Shown here piece by piece: positions 26,731 through 40,603 of a DNA stretch of 64,000 nt; the first letter of the stretch is position 1, and the number at the start of each line of letters is the position of its first letter. The DNA comes from Psettodes erumei (Eukaryota; Chordata; Actinopteri; Pleuronectiformes; Psettodidae). The stretch lies in assembly GCA_016785225.1 (NCBI GenBank), contig JAFBJZ010000660.1:3100001-3164000 (forward strand), written 5' to 3'. Both the position numbers and the translations under genes were made by a program. Below the pieces are notes generated by a model that worked only from the letters and a program-made list of their open reading frames with translations, ran no database searches and was not told where the DNA came from.

Positions 26731-29084
26731 TATTTGAGTTTTATTCGAAAGGAGATTTTAATTTGCCACTTTGTAACTGCTGTAACTTTGTAATGCGCAG
26801 AGCTAAGGGTCTGTAATACACTTCAGTCCTCAGTTATTTGTGTATTTAACAGTCCCATTGCTCATCTTTGATACCTAATGAACAAAAATCATGAGCGTGA
26901 CCTTCTGTCTCCTCGTGCTCCGCTCATGCCTCTCCGCTGTCTCTTTAAAACTCCTTTTCTCTCACGCTCCTCTCGTTTTCTAATGAAATGCAACATTTCA
27001 CAAAGCCCCCTGATTAATGTGCAGAAATAAATAAAGAAATGAAGAGAAGAAGAGAGGAAGCATTCAGGGTGACTGCTGAAGCGCGCGCGAGAGAGCGAGG
27101 GTGGATTCTCACAACCCGCTGCCCCCGCTGTAAGAACATGCCTTATCAACATTTTCTCCCTGTAAAATGTCAATGGAAAGCTACACATTTCATCAACAAG
27201 GCTACGCATGCATCTGCTATAAGCTGCATGATCTCTTCGCCTTCTTATGCCATGCGAGACTCCCCTCTCTCACCTCACCTGTCTGTGCTGCCCAGGTCTC
27301 TCACCTCTTTACGTTCATCACTGGTACAACCTACAGCCTGGCGTACAGGTTGAGACGATTGGTTAAGAAACATTTCCACATGCTTCGACATGACCTGCGC
27401 CTTTCCTCTGCAAACCCCTCTTTGTGTATTTGCTCTGAAGCAAAAAAAAGAACTGTTGTAGTGTATGGGGCGCATAGCGTACGTATGTTACAAGGTGGTA
27501 ACACTTCAGCTGCAGTGCACCAAGTGAAAACCGCAGCGTTTCTAAGAATTCGCCTTTACCTCCTGTCACGGGGGCCTGTATGAGAACTAACTGCTTGACA
27601 TTTAAATGAATTGCAAAAGCCTGTGAATTGGTCAGGAATAAGTTAGCAAGTTCGCGTGACGCGCGGTTGAGTAAATTTGCATGTATATTAATTCAGCACT
27701 GCGCCGGGAAGAGCCACCCAGCAAAGTCCTGTTGTGCCATTTTATGCAAACAGGAGCCCTGTCTCTGCCGACAGCAGGAGAAGACATTTCTCACCACTCG
27801 TAGTAGCGTGGAAAGGAAATCTCTGCCTCTTTCATCCCTCCTCAGGTGTTTCATGCAGGTGGAAAGCCACAGGACACAGGGGATCACAGTTTAGCATTTG
27901 CACATCTGAGTGAGCACATCTGTCCTTTTACACCCTTATTCCAATTTATGTTCTTTTGAACATTTGTGTCCCTTTGTGGCACTTATGGATGAATTTTGTG
28001 TATGAAATGGCAGGTTACTCTCTGATTAAAACCAGGGGCTAAAAACCACATGGCCCTGAGGCTTGGGGCAAAAAAAACAAGAAAAAAAACAGCTCCACGC
28101 AGAGCTAGCACAGAGGTGTCTCATAAGAACAACATCTCGACTGCTCTGTCTCCTCAGGACAGGCCTTATGTCACTGTACCGTATGCATGAATCTCGGTGT
28201 GTGGGCCGCTGGTATGAGGCAAACTTCAACACTGATTTTATGTTTGCTGGTCTGTAGCTTTGACCTGTGTGTAAATGTATGTGCGTGTGCGCGAAGTTCC
28301 TATATGCTCCTGGCCAGCATCAGTGTTGCTGTCAGTTAATGGGTGCTCGCGAGTGGAAGGTCATGCGGGAGCCAGCAGAATTATGTCCAGGTCAGAGATC
28401 CACTGTGCGGAACCAACCCTTATTACCACGCCATTTCCCTCAGTTCCTGCCGCGCACACACAGCCGAGGTAATATAGAGAAGAGAGGGGTGAGCGAGCAG
28501 GGGTTCTTTTTTTTTTTCTTTCTTTTTTTAGCCACAAACAACATTAACGTACTGTCCTACGCACATGTTGTGCTTGCCATTAAATTGCGACTTCCTCCTC
28601 CTGTGGTTGTTAACAGTCGACATCACCATTAAAGCTCGTGAGAAACTGGCTTCAACCATCTCTCTACGATATCAAATATTAATGACTCAATGAGCAAGAA
28701 GAGTTACAAAAAAAAAAGTTTTTGGGCGTCAGCTAAAAAAAGACTCCATTCATGTGCCTTATTGGGACTGTGTTGGTGTGGTCTGATCAAACTGGGACTG
28801 ACAGCAACCAAAATAAAAAGCCCACCGACCCGTCATCCCATTCTGCTCACAAATCTGCAAGTAAATTACATCATCTTTTTCCAACACAGCCTCGCCCACT
28901 TCAACTCAGTGAGAGAAAACAAAAAAGAAACGCGAACTGATAGTACAGTCCCATCCCATTACTCATAGTGAGAGGCTGATTGCGAAAAAACACATTTCAG
29001 GGACTTTCTCCTAACGTGTTGCTTGCACAGTGTATATTGTGTATAATTCCATCAACTGCAACTGAGAACCTGTTCTCGACTTAC

Positions 29085-29266
29085 GATGTGAAGCTTCAAG
29101 AAGTCTCCGAGACCAGAGGAGCTGTCCACCCTCACCAGGACGGCGTCCTTCAGTTGCGTGCTGAAGCCGATGGCGAGCCGGTCTGCCCTCGTGCTGGGAC
29201 GGTCGTCCTGCGGCCACGTGTACGTGATGAGTCCACCATCTCGCCCAAATATGTACGTTGTTCCCG
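29085..29266 (-). CDS. nrxn1: Neurexin LNS6 domain, first exon (shared by alpha and beta forms)
   Basis: The exon completes a split codon and adds 60 codons: GTTYIFGRDGGLITYTWP, then RPSTRADRLAIGFST, and finally VRVDSSSGLGDFLKLHI. This is the N-terminal third of the last LNS domain of neurexins. RADRLAIGFST and DSSSGLGD match neurexin-1 better than neurexin-2 (RMDRLAVGFST, DSASGLGD) or neurexin-3 (RSDRLAVGFST, DSAPGLGD), from memory. The Ser-Thr-Arg segment and the Asp of VRVDSSS lie, in the known beta-1 structures, at or near the Ca2+-dependent neuroligin interface. The acceptor at 29267-29268 follows a CT-repeat tract, with a branch-like tgtaac centred near 29295. The donor after 29085 is a perfect gtaagt. 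The exon enters in phase 1 and leaves in phase 0. It is shared by the alpha transcript (from 62264) and the beta transcript (from 46538). The remaining LNS6 exons and splice site 4 were not found to the left. Confidence 0.95.
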
Positions 29267-29290
29267 CTAGAGAGAGAGAGAGAAAGAGAA
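29267..29290 (-). promoter_or_regulatory. CT-microsatellite polypyrimidine tract and acceptor of the LNS6 exon
   Basis: On the gene strand the acceptor AG (29267-29268) is preceded by an almost pure CT repeat extending to about 29290. It serves as the polypyrimidine tract, followed upstream by ctgtaacgtc, a good branch-point match with its A about 28 nt from the acceptor. The repeat is therefore part of the splice signal for both alpha and beta transcripts. Confidence 0.8.
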
Positions 29291-30182
29291 GACGTTACAG
29301 CGCGTTCCCCCCCCTCACAACCGCGTACCAGATGTGAACCCCTGCCTATAAGCACAAACATTATGAGCATGGATGCCGTGTGCGTGGAGCACCGTCAGTC
29401 TGGAGTATTATAGTGTGCTGAGAAACCACTTTGCAAAGAACTGAGCAACATATCACTCTTGAACAGCTATCAGGCCTGTCTGAGGGTTTAAGCACACTCA
29501 CACAGGGAGGGGGTTCAGGGGAAATGAGGGAGGCAGGTGCCGCTTCCCTCATAATGCCGCACAATTACTCAGTTTCATCGCCACTGCCTGCTTCACCTCT
29601 AAAAAGAGATACGAGCGAATGCCAGCAGATTTGCAGCCACGTCCCCGGTGCCCAGGTAACCAGCATGCCAAACGGGCACCTCCCCGTCTCTCGCGCTTCA
29701 TTAGCAGCCTCAAAGGCAGACGCAGCCGGCAGCGTTATCGACTGAGTGGTCCAATTATGCCCTTCTCTTGACCTCCAAACCAGCTATTTCCTGTCTCGCC
29801 ACATTACTTCGTTGTCTTTAGAAGCTGTATGAAAGGGTTGAACATGACCCGGTGGATGGGAGAGTGGGCCTAATTACCTGGCTATTCAGCATGAGGAAGC
29901 CTCGCGGCGGTTCGCCAGTGACCTAGTCAAATTGATGGTTAGAAATAAGTCCTTCTCGACAAATGAAGGAAGCGGTCTATTATAGGTGGGAGTGTGTTCC
30001 CGTCCGCTCTCGGGTTTTTGATGCTCACCAACCATCCACCGCCTTACCCCACTTCACAGCTGTCAGTTGTCTCAATCAAATAAATGCTCATTTCTTCCCA
30101 ATTAGAAACATTCATTAGAACAGTGTGCGAATTCTTTTCTTTTTTTTTCCCAGGGACATGGAGGTGTATGGTTAAAGGAGAG

Positions 30183-30199
30183 TGTGTGTGTGTGTGTGC
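30183..30199. repeat. (GT)n microsatellite
   Basis: About eight GT units in the intron close to the LNS6 exon. Confidence 0.9.
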
Positions 30200-30341
30200 A
30201 AGTGGGAACAAATGAGTATGTGATTGGGAAATAAATGTCTTTGAGAATGCCTGAAAATGAATGCAGCTGTCAGATTAGCATAAAAACAGCTATCTTCATG
30301 AGAAATTAGACAAGGAGCTCGGCTCGGGTGTTATGCATTTT

Positions 30342-30343
<2 letters not shown>

Positions 30344-30375
<32 letters not shown>
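30344..30375. repeat. (GT)n microsatellite
   Basis: About 16 GT units, then GTGCGTGTGAGTGAGTGA, about 1.1 kb upstream (gene-wise) of the LNS6 exon. Confidence 0.95.
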
Positions 30376-30380
<5 letters not shown>

Positions 30381-33300
30381 GAGTGAGTGAATGAGTGAGA
30401 AGGAGAAGCGGAGACGGCGCGCGACAGAGTGTGTTAATATTCATAGGAGCAGGGAGTTAAACAGCCTTAGCCTGAACAATAGATTATAAATCACTCTGAC
30501 TGTAATTCCAATATTTTCTTGTAAACCAGTTCACAAGGATATAAAACTATTGATAAATTTTGCATTTATTTATATATTTCTGTTGTTTTCTTCCCTTTGG
30601 CTTGCGGTGCGGTGATTAAAGTGCGTCGCTCCACTCTCAAGTTCCTTTTCCAATTTCATTCCCTTGTTTGAGTCAATACACAGTGTCAACCATTAGCTAA
30701 AAAGAATTGCATCATTAATTAACAATAATGTGATTAACAAATGATGTTGGGACGTACAGATCTATGGCGGGATTTATTGTTTTCATAAAGCATAACTCGC
30801 ATTTGTCGGACATAATGAAATAACACTGTAAGCATTCTTGTTCTCCTAATGGATAAAGCGTTATGAAGCTTGATGACCTCCACAAAGGAAAAGACATTAT
30901 GTGTAATATATTTGTGAGGCAGGCATCATTTCTTTTTCATGAGGGCTGGCGGCGACCGCTGAAAACCCTTCTTGTTCCACTAATGCATATCTGATGTTGG
31001 CCCCTTCACAGAGTAATCTACAATTCGTGTAGCTCACGCTGGACTGTTGTCACTGTCTCCAAGACCCCCCCACCCGCCCCGAGACACCAAACACTTGCTC
31101 CATGCTCCAGCTTGTTATAATTAAGCTCTTTTAAACCATGTCAGTGTTGGAACTCACTGGGCCCTTGAGCGTCCATTTCCCCCTCTGTCTATTCATACGA
31201 TTTGACACCCACTTTATCCCACTGACAGCTTATTTACTGTTAGTGACCTCGGACCCCCCCCCATCATATAAAGACTGCTCATTTCGGTCGACTGGTGCGC
31301 AGATGTGGCTAGTGTCGCCCTTAAGCTAAATGGATAAACAGCAAGACCCTCATGTCCAGGCCCCAAAAGGTCAACAACCGCTCTGCGACATGCAGATTAT
31401 AGAAATGTTCCAATGCAGATTCGGGGGGTGCAGACAGTAAGGTTGCCGACATGTGGTACAGCAGCCTAAAACCCGTACGAGATCGTAAGACTGGTGGAAA
31501 AGCTCCTTGAGGGACTGTCGAGGATTAAGATACATGGAGGAACACGGCTAATGCACACCTACACAGTTGTGCAGTGGCATGAAATCAGCAGGCACGTGCC
31601 TGTGTAACTCCAGTGGTGGGAGTAATTATGCACTGGCTCCATATTTGTTATTTGCACGCTCCCATGGGACACTGGGCCTGATATGGATCTGTTGAAGCCA
31701 TTAGATACAGCAGTGTCCTGGAAATGCTTGTCTGTTTGTTGTCTCTTTAATTTGACAAGAGTTTCAGTTTATTCTCTAGTCCCCCCCCCCAAAAAAAACA
31801 ACAACAAAGCAAATGATAGCACTGGATCTAGGTACAGTGAGGGGGTTCTGAGATACAAAGTGCGTAGAGGCAACGCAATACACAACAACCCTGAGAAACA
31901 GAATTTAATTAAGGTTTCCTTGCTTTGCGTTGTCCCACGTGTATTTGTATCTCCTACATTCATATGCATTTCCCCCCCGAGAGGTCACAGTGCAGAAAGC
32001 GCGAGGCAACGTCTATTCAGCAGGTATGGGTAGCTCTTACACAAGGCCATTACAGATGATCACAATGAGCTCCTCAACCGCAAGCCTCTCCCGTTAAAGG
32101 ATAATGAATTCATCTGCCCTCATGTTGGAATACACCGAGAGCCGGCTGCTCTCCGCTCTGTCAGAGTACATCAAAGAAGATAAACATTGGCAGACGTTCG
32201 GCTTTCATTAAAAATGCAGCACCATCCCAGGAGCTCCCTCCTGCACTTGGCCAAAGAGGTGTGTGGGATAGTTGACTGTAGGCTAGCAAACACGGCCCGT
32301 GTGTCAGAGCCCCCTTGGCACCGGCATCTCAGTGCCGCAATCCACTTCTGCTGCAACAGAACTGGGGGGCATGTAGCAAACTGGCCCATAAACACTGCAT
32401 GTTAAATAAAGTGGTGCGCGGTGTGAAGAGAGGGACAAGCGTGAGCGTAGCGAAGGCTCAACAGCCGTTGAACGTCAGCGCGAAGCAGGCGGAGTGTTTG
32501 ACCGCCGCTCGGCTCGGGTCGGGCCCACAGACTGTCTTTCCTCTGACCTCCAACACGGCCACCGTAACGAGCCTCATATTACCACCTCTGCCGAGAAACT
32601 GGGGAGGAATCCAATCATAATTACATAGTTGTGATGGAAATATGAAAAGGAGAGATGACATTATGGATCTGCTTGCTGTCAGCACCTAGCCACTGCGCTT
32701 CTCTCTGTGTTTGCTGCCAAGGATTCCCGTAATGACTGGTGTGCAAAAATAGATTACCCGATGTGGCTCGCACAGCACAGCTTTATGAAATTAATTTTTG
32801 ATCATGCCCGTGAATCTCTTGAATGGAATTTCAAAGCAAGGTAACCTCTTATCTCAGTTTTCCCTGGTCTATATCTGCATATTTTACACACAAACATTTT
32901 GTTTTCCAGGTTTACATTTAACTCACACTGTATATCTTCAATGGAAATGAGCTCAGTGGGGACAACATCTGTAACATGTGCGATGCTAAGTTGCTCGTGA
33001 CTGTGACAGAAACAAGAACATTTACATGAATTTCTACAAGTTGTACACCCCCAAACTATTTAAAAGGACAAAACCATATTAAGGATAACATTGTTTGGAT
33101 TTATCTTTGGTCTGTTGCCCCCCTTGGGAAGAGTACAATTAAAAGAAGCTTAATGATGTCTATTGGATTACCATTTCACTTTCCAGAGAAATCATTACCA
33201 CAATTTATGAGGACACTATTATCCAATCAAACACTATCGGTATCTGTTAAAGGAGCTATCTCTGATCAATGCTTCTGAAGATTTAGTGCCTTGAGGGAGA

Positions 33301-36300
33301 ATCCAGAGTCAACGTGATCAATTTTTTGTCCCCCACCCCCTGATCCACCTTGCCTCCACTGTATTCCACCTTTCAGGAGAATTAAATGGCCTGGTAGTGG
33401 AGGAGATGAGGTGGTAAACAGAAGGTTTGGTCATGAGCAAAACTGTTCAAACTCATAGCTAATTGGATGTCTTTGCTCAGCTGCATGTTCGGACTTGGCG
33501 GCGCATACAAAGCTGTGAATTGCAGAAACGGTTCGACGAAGAGCACTGTTGACACTGCCTCGGTGTATAATTAAATGGTACATCACACCCAATGATCCAA
33601 AATAATGATGCCAATACGCCGACATCGGTCTGTCTGCAGTATGGAATCCCAGGATTCTTGTTTGATCCACAATATCATTCCTATCCAGGTTTCTCTGCCA
33701 GTATCATAATTAGCTAATTCAAATCGCTCGTGATATGAACCAGCAATAAAACATGAAGGAACAAAACTTGATTTGATCATTTAAACATACGTGGATTATG
33801 TGTCTGAACTACAATGATTTTTCTTTTTTTTCAGCCAGTCTTATACTAAAATCTTTTAAAAAAAACCCAAAAACCTGACACTGCAATCTCAATTTTTAAG
33901 CTTTATATTGTACCTGTGTGCGTGAGTATGTTGGTGGATGAACTACCAGTTTCTGTCTAACGCAGGTGGAAACATGTAACAAAACATTCAAATGGCCACA
34001 GACAAGGATGAAGAGTTCTGTTCCACTGGAGAGTTGGTCCAGAAAAGAAATCTTTTGAAAGCTGTTGTTCAGTTTCAGTTCTTTCAACACAGTTTTATTA
34101 AATGAACATTATTACCATTACGATTACCATTAAACGACATGACTTGATTGGCTACAGTGCTGACTGCTACATCTTTCCTGTACTGGAATCACAGCTGTCA
34201 TACAATTTATTTCCGATTTGTTGCTGCTCCTGCAAATGTAAAGCATCTCTCTCTTGCTGCAGAGGGATGTTCCTCAGGAGGACTGTACTTCCCTGTCGGT
34301 GTACCGCGGGGCTTTTTGTTTGCGCGGGTGACATTTCTGTCAGGGTTCTTCTTGTCTGTGCCTGTTTGGCTTTCTGGCGACGTGCGGTGAACTTTACTGC
34401 CCCAAAACAGGAGGAGAGGAGCCGCGGCATTAAGCATCGCCTGAGATTTGTGCCCGTCCTGGTCACCTTCCTAGTCCACGTCAAATGATGGAACGTGGTG
34501 CACTGCAGTCAGGTTCTGTGCTATTTTATCAGGCAACATGTGCATGTACGGATCCTACTCATAGGGTTTCCAAGTCCCTTTGTGGATATGTAGGCCAATT
34601 TGACTTTGATGTAATTCCCTCAAGCAGGAAAAAAATAGCTAATTTCTTTCACTCCAAGTATATCCACTCCAGACTGTTGGATGCAACTTTCCCCAAAGTC
34701 AGTCAGCTCCTGTCTGCGTCTGCTGGTTCTGTTGGGCTCATTGTCTAATGCTACTGAACCCTTCCCTTCATTTGGCAATGCAGGTCTGAGCACCAGAGCA
34801 GCACAACAACCAAATATGCCGTCTTCTTCCAACCCGATTAAAATGAAAGTGCCGCATATTCGCTCAAATCAGTTTTTCCACCTTTTGCTCAAGGACACGA
34901 GTTCCCTCTCTTTTTATGTGGTCGATCTCTGTTGTGCATCAGAGTTGTCAGAGTGCATTGCATTCACTGGTGATGAAAGCTTCATTGACATTTGCACTGT
35001 CAACTATGGTCCTGACACAATTTACCCACCATGTGCCAAAGGTTTACTTTACAAAAAAATAGAGCCCTGAGTATTTAGAGCAACAAACATAAATCTTCCA
35101 GGTTAAGGAGGTCAATTCGAGATGGAAGTTATTATATGTATAGGGAACCTTTGTTTGCAACTCTAAAATACACTTTATTTAAACTAACTTTTGTCCTGAG
35201 TTGGCTTCTGCAGTCATTTTGGTTTTTTCATGGTGGGTTTGGGTCGCTCGCGTTGAGTAAAGGATTTAACAGTGTGAAGGTGACTGTTGTGGTTGGTTGA
35301 ATTAGGAGGCATTGTGAAGTGAGATTGCAGCTATTACAGTAAAGTGCTTCTCCAAAAATCAACTTAACTCTTGTAATTAATTGGTTTTATTTTCAGTGTG
35401 TGGCTTTTGTCTCGGCTAAGTCATTAAAAATGAGTCATGCTCCTTTTAAAAAGACAAAAAATTACTCATAATAATTATTCTAAAATGTTTTCTGTATAAT
35501 TTTCATGATTAAAGCAATTATCAGGCGAGACACTTTGGGCACTTTTGGGCTATTTAGCTTCCACAATATTTCGTATTTCAGACTGGTGGAAAGCCCAAAA
35601 CACACAATTAGGAGGTTATTTTACGAAACTTTATCTGTGCCTGCAGAAAGTTCATTCTAAAAAAAACACGCAAAATGGTTTGCAATAAAAATGTAAAGCC
35701 TTTTACCTTTAAAGGCCGTTTTCTCAAAATGAGTTTTTTTTTCTCTGACTGAGCCAGAAATCTCCACTTTAGTAGCATTCACACCAAACTTTACAGTTTC
35801 ATTCCTATTCATATTCTCAAGGTTTTTACAGAGCAGTTTGTTCATATATCATTCATAGCCTGATTTATATACATTTTATTCCTGAAAACATGGTGTAATT
35901 TTTTCCCCTATGGCTGTTGACAGTATTTCTGATTGATCCAAAAATAAATCCAAAGTCACAACTTTTGCTCTAAAATAGCAACAAATGAAATGAGAACTCT
36001 GAACATGGCATTAACCACCGTTCAGATTTCTGTCCTGGAAATGTATGAAAATAGTGCATATTATTATATTTATAACAGATAAAATAAAATACAATTACAG
36101 ATAAAATACAATTTCTGGCATCTTACAATACAATAAACATAATAATTCCAAAAATAATAACATAAAAAATAATTCATGTACAGTAATTAAATAAGCTGGG
36201 GGGTTTCAGGGTGATATCTACTTATTATTTTATATTTTTAACCCTATTTACATGTGTATGTCTTCACCTGCAGGCAACAAACAGACCCTTTGACAGGTGT

Positions 36301-37849
36301 CACTTTTGCCGCTGACAAAACCAAATGCTTTGACACGTGAGGTGATTAATTGCCTGCCGTCTGTGATCCGCAGCCTTTGTGTGTTCGGGAAATTAAGTAC
36401 AGTGAACAACTGCAGATGTAAAGAAAAAATGAGTTGAGAGCAATTGTTTTGGTACAGTTGTTTGGAGTCTGCATTTAAAGCACAGCCTCTGGACGTCAGT
36501 CCCGTGGGTACAGATGAAGGAAATTCAGATGGACAATGGAAACTGGAAAGGGAGGCACAGTGTATACAGCCACCCCCGGCACCCCACCCCCACCCAATCT
36601 CTATTTCTATATCTGTTCATTGTTTTGTTGTGCTATGGTGAGGTCCTTTCAACAATTTAAACCTCGCTCTGGAGCTTTGCTGGTGGAAAAAGCCATTCTC
36701 CATCTTCAGTGGTGTGTGCGAGCAGCCCTTTGGGAGACTAAAAAGACTATGGATTGTTGACTTGTCTTAATCCTCTCGCAGCACAAACAACGGCCTCCCT
36801 TATAATGGGGCAGGCCGTTAGAACAGAACCAGCCAGAAGGAGAAAGGGATTTCATCGCAGGTTGAAGCTGAAACGATAGGTGCGAGGTGCGCGCAGCAGA
36901 AATGACAGCGAAAACAAACTTTGAACGTGACCATTTAAATTATACGTGAGGGGCCAGGATTCCCTCAGCGAGATAAAAACACAGGATTGCAGTATTGCGT
37001 GAGCATCTCATCAATTTTATACAGCGTTTCGATCTTGCTAGTGTGTGCAGCCGATATTTTTATTGTGTGAGCATGGAGTGGAAACTGGGCAATTTCCCCA
37101 GCCAGTCTATAACTGCTGGAGTTCTGTCATGAAACCAACCCATAACATAAATTACAGTATACTGCACACTCTGCCACATTTTGCTTTGCTTCTTTCCCCT
37201 TTCCTTCCTTTTTCCTCTTCTTCTTCTCTTTTTTCCGTGATAAATCCTTCCTTCCGTCTTTATCAGAAGGCTGGGGCTGAGCTATTCTCGTTGCAGTCAG
37301 CAGAAAGCAGAGTGGACAGAGGTGCTAAATCAAGCCAGAGCGCAGACCGCCTGCTTTGTGTTGCCTTAATAAGTCTGAGCATATTGGCATATATACAGCA
37401 CAGTCAATATAAACTTTTACACTTCATTGCCCAGAGACTTAATCTTCACCACCAACCAATGGGGTATTCAGTTATATCTAGTGTTTGGAGCCAAGATATA
37501 ACATACACCTATGATAACCTAGCACGCCTCATTTCGGTGCTGAAGGGCTGAACTATGATTCAGATATCATTATGAAGTATGACTTTGTAATAATATTATT
37601 ATATGAATGCTCTGTTATGATAGAGTGTTTTAATGGTGGCGACTATAGTGCTGTAATGAAACAGCATTTTTCACACTTAAAACTGTTTTGATGAATCATA
37701 AGCGGCACTGAGGCAAAATAACGACGAAATCCTAAAAAGGAAAAATATTCAGTCCTCGGGCAGTCGTTTCGTAGTCTTCAGGCTAAACTGGGCAGATTTT
37801 TTAATTGGCCCATTCCCACGGTATTGTTTTAACCATATCAAGTGACCTA

Positions 37850-38160
37850 TAAGCCTTAAGCCTCTTCTAATGAAGACAATCCCAAAGCAGCATTTCCGCA
37901 TAGGACAGCTGACAGTGTCCAACCTGCCTTCATAAGCTGCAAAAGATTAATCCTCTCTCTCCCTCTTTCTCTCTCTCTCTCTCCCTGCTTTGCTAATTTG
38001 ATGTAATTAAATTAAGTGGAGACTAAAAGTGGGGCATTGCTGCTTCGCCCCATGATTGGTCATCCCTATTACAGGGCATGAGATGCCAGCTCCAAAATCA
38101 TAGGAGCCACGAAACCCAATAAACACAGGGGGAGGGAGAAAACATTGGAGCACTTAAGTC
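37850..38160. promoter_or_regulatory. Candidate conserved noncoding element
   Basis: Contains GCTAATTTGATGTAATTAAATT and an ATTGG/CCAAT-type core in otherwise unique sequence next to a CT tract. It was picked by eye as enhancer-like; no direct evidence of function. Confidence 0.18.
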
Positions 38161-40603
38161 AGGCCTCAAGGCGAGTACAGTGCAAAATGACCACATCAAA
38201 GAGGAAGGAGGGAAGGGGAGAGGAAGAGAGGGAAGGGAGCCGGAGAGAGATCGAGATTTGTGATAGAAAAAAGGCTTGATTGGATAGTGTTTTCATTTTT
38301 TTTTGTACTGCAAAAGGCAACGGCAGAAAGAAAAGTTACCACTTTGATTGTTTATTTAAAGGCAATACGCTCTGACTTTTTCAGGTCTTTCTTCATACAG
38401 CACATGTGGGTGACAGCATATGTGAGTACTGTAATCACTGATAAGCTATTATGAGACATCAGCAGTCCGAATGAATCAAATCAAGTGGGTATTTCCTGGA
38501 CGTTTGCTCTGGGTTTATCGCCAATGTCGTGGCCCGGTGTTGAACCAAATACTGTGACCCGATTCGGAAATATTCATCTGTACCGCAAACGTGTTTTTCT
38601 CATGCCCTATCACGCACTTTATTTTGAAGGGCGTTACCGAAACTGGTTGCTGCCGCCGGGCCAATTACTTTGACAGCTCTTAATCTAATACTGTGACCCA
38701 ATAATATGATTAGATACAGAGATTCTGACAGTGCCGATCTGCCTGTAGAGCTCCAACACCTCACCTGGAAATATCCAGTCAACGCACTGGGATTGTGTCA
38801 TGTCATATTTTTTTTCCGTATTATGTGACAATTTCCCCGCTGGAAAAAAAATATTCTGGCACCTCTCACAAGGCTGATTGTGATTACCACAGCTGAAGAG
38901 GCGGTATAGCTGAAATTACAGGGTAAAAACAAATATCATGGATTTTGGCTTTGGTGAAGTCAGGCTAGGAAGGAATTACATCATGGTCAGCATGGGAGGG
39001 GGGTTGATTTCAGGGATTCAGCGTGCATACGCCATCCTAATGTTGTATCAAGACAGAGTCCGAGTCTATCGCTTCAAGCCGCCACGAGCTGATACGATCT
39101 GCAGATACTCAGTTCGACAGGAAGTGTGAATCCAGAAATCTGCCCCTCTGCATCATACCGTTGCAGCACTTCACTATATTTTATCCTCACACTGCTGTGG
39201 AGAGATAAGCCCTCACCTCATCATGACGGAGCCCCGGGGTAGCTATACCAACCACCCTCGCTCTTCATGGCAGGGGACCATCAATTCACGGTCAAGGTAA
39301 AGTTCTGCCCCCTGGGCTGGTAACATTATGCCATGAATGCTCAGTCGACCAGTGCCACTCACACCCTTCTGCCCCCCCCCACCACCACCATGCGCACTTC
39401 CCCTAAGCCCTAAGTGATACATGAGCCCCTGCCTTGTGGAGCCGAATGGCCCGTCCAGGCAGAGCTGACAAGACCCAGTGTCTTAATGGAGCAATACACC
39501 AAACGGGCCCTTTGTTACCCTGACCAGCTGCATATCTGCCTCCCCAGCCAACAGCCTTGGCTCTGATAGAGGTGTCTCACAGTATCGACAGCTTCTAATT
39601 TACTCTCTCATCATCACTTGCCTCATTTGCTCCTCAGACACAATGCTCCCTTTCTCTCCGTTCAGGTCAGCCATTTTGTTGGCCCGAGATTTGTTGAGGA
39701 GATTTTTTTTTTCGGCATCCAGTGTTTAATTTGCGTGCCAGCGAGCCGCACGTATCTGTCGGTCGGAACGCAAAGAAAAATCAAGCCTCAGTCGATGCGG
39801 CCGCTTTTTCGTTCCCGGTTAAGAAGCCCGTTTGACTGATTACGTGCCATCAGACATCAGTGCATTATTTAGTTTCAGTGTGTCTGCGAGCTAGCATGTG
39901 CCGAACATCAGAGGCTCCAAACGGTCTCTCGAAGCTGTTGTTTTCTCTATTAGGGAGCCAACAGATGTGGAGTATGACTGCAGTTCTAATTACTGAAAAA
40001 GACAAGTGTGGGGGATAATTACACAGTGGAAGTGAGGCAGAAAACAGAGTCCCGGGCCAGAGCTCTGATCTGAGACGAGAGACAACTCCGGCTTGCCCAT
40101 CGCCACATGCGGCCCAACCTGCATCAGCACAAACGCTGCTCTCACGAAGAAGCTGCTTCAGGGTGATACGGGGCTCCCGCTCTTTACTGGGCACACGCCG
40201 ACATTAGCAAATGGATCGCGGTCCGCGCTCCTCCTGCGCAATTACAAAATGGTAGTGCCGCGGGAGGGCTCCTCGTGAGACGACTCAACGCGTGCACATC
40301 TCCACCTCCACGTCTGAGAGAAGAAAAATACCAGGTGAAACGCTCTCCTCCGCTGTCCTTCTGCATTGACAAATCACTGTTTAGCTCAAGGCTATGTACG
40401 AGTGCAGTAGGGAGCTGGAAAGTGGAGGATGAACAACACTTGAGAAACTAGCAGACGCTGTTAAACGCGCTCGGTTTGGTCATGCAATGCACTGTGCAAG
40501 GTTTTCATTTCACATAAATGGTGACGTGTAAAATCAGAGCATATAGATGAAAGAAATGTGCATTAATATGCAGACACAAAACATGCTCTGTACATTTTAC
40601 TGT

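Larger units (their letters stand above)
22001..29084 (-). other. nrxn1: Neurexin intron immediately downstream of the LNS6 exon
   Basis: This begins (gene-wise) with the gtaagt donor at 29079-29084. I looked on the minus strand for the expected continuation of LNS6 (a peptide like DGKYHVVRFTRSGGN) and did not see it. Contents: CA and CT repeats at 22512-22590, a 20-T run at 24925-24944, an RFX X-box match at 24064-24077, a near-perfect hairpin at 26693-26730, and otherwise unique-looking AT-rich intron sequence. Confidence 0.8.
29291..38000 (-). other. nrxn1: Neurexin intron between beta first exon and LNS6 exon, proximal half
   Basis: No exon seen. GT repeats lie at 30183-30199 and 30344-30375. 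An AT-rich zone at about 35100-36240 includes a short imperfect direct repeat of ACAGATAAAATACAATT at 36074-36112. An open frame of 129 codons at 34681-35070 (+) is unassigned. CT-rich sequence occurs at 37958-37985. Confidence 0.8.

Noticed and set aside
38485..38673. 62-codon frame that looked bacterial-like
   Set aside because: No family recognised; short, intronic and without support.
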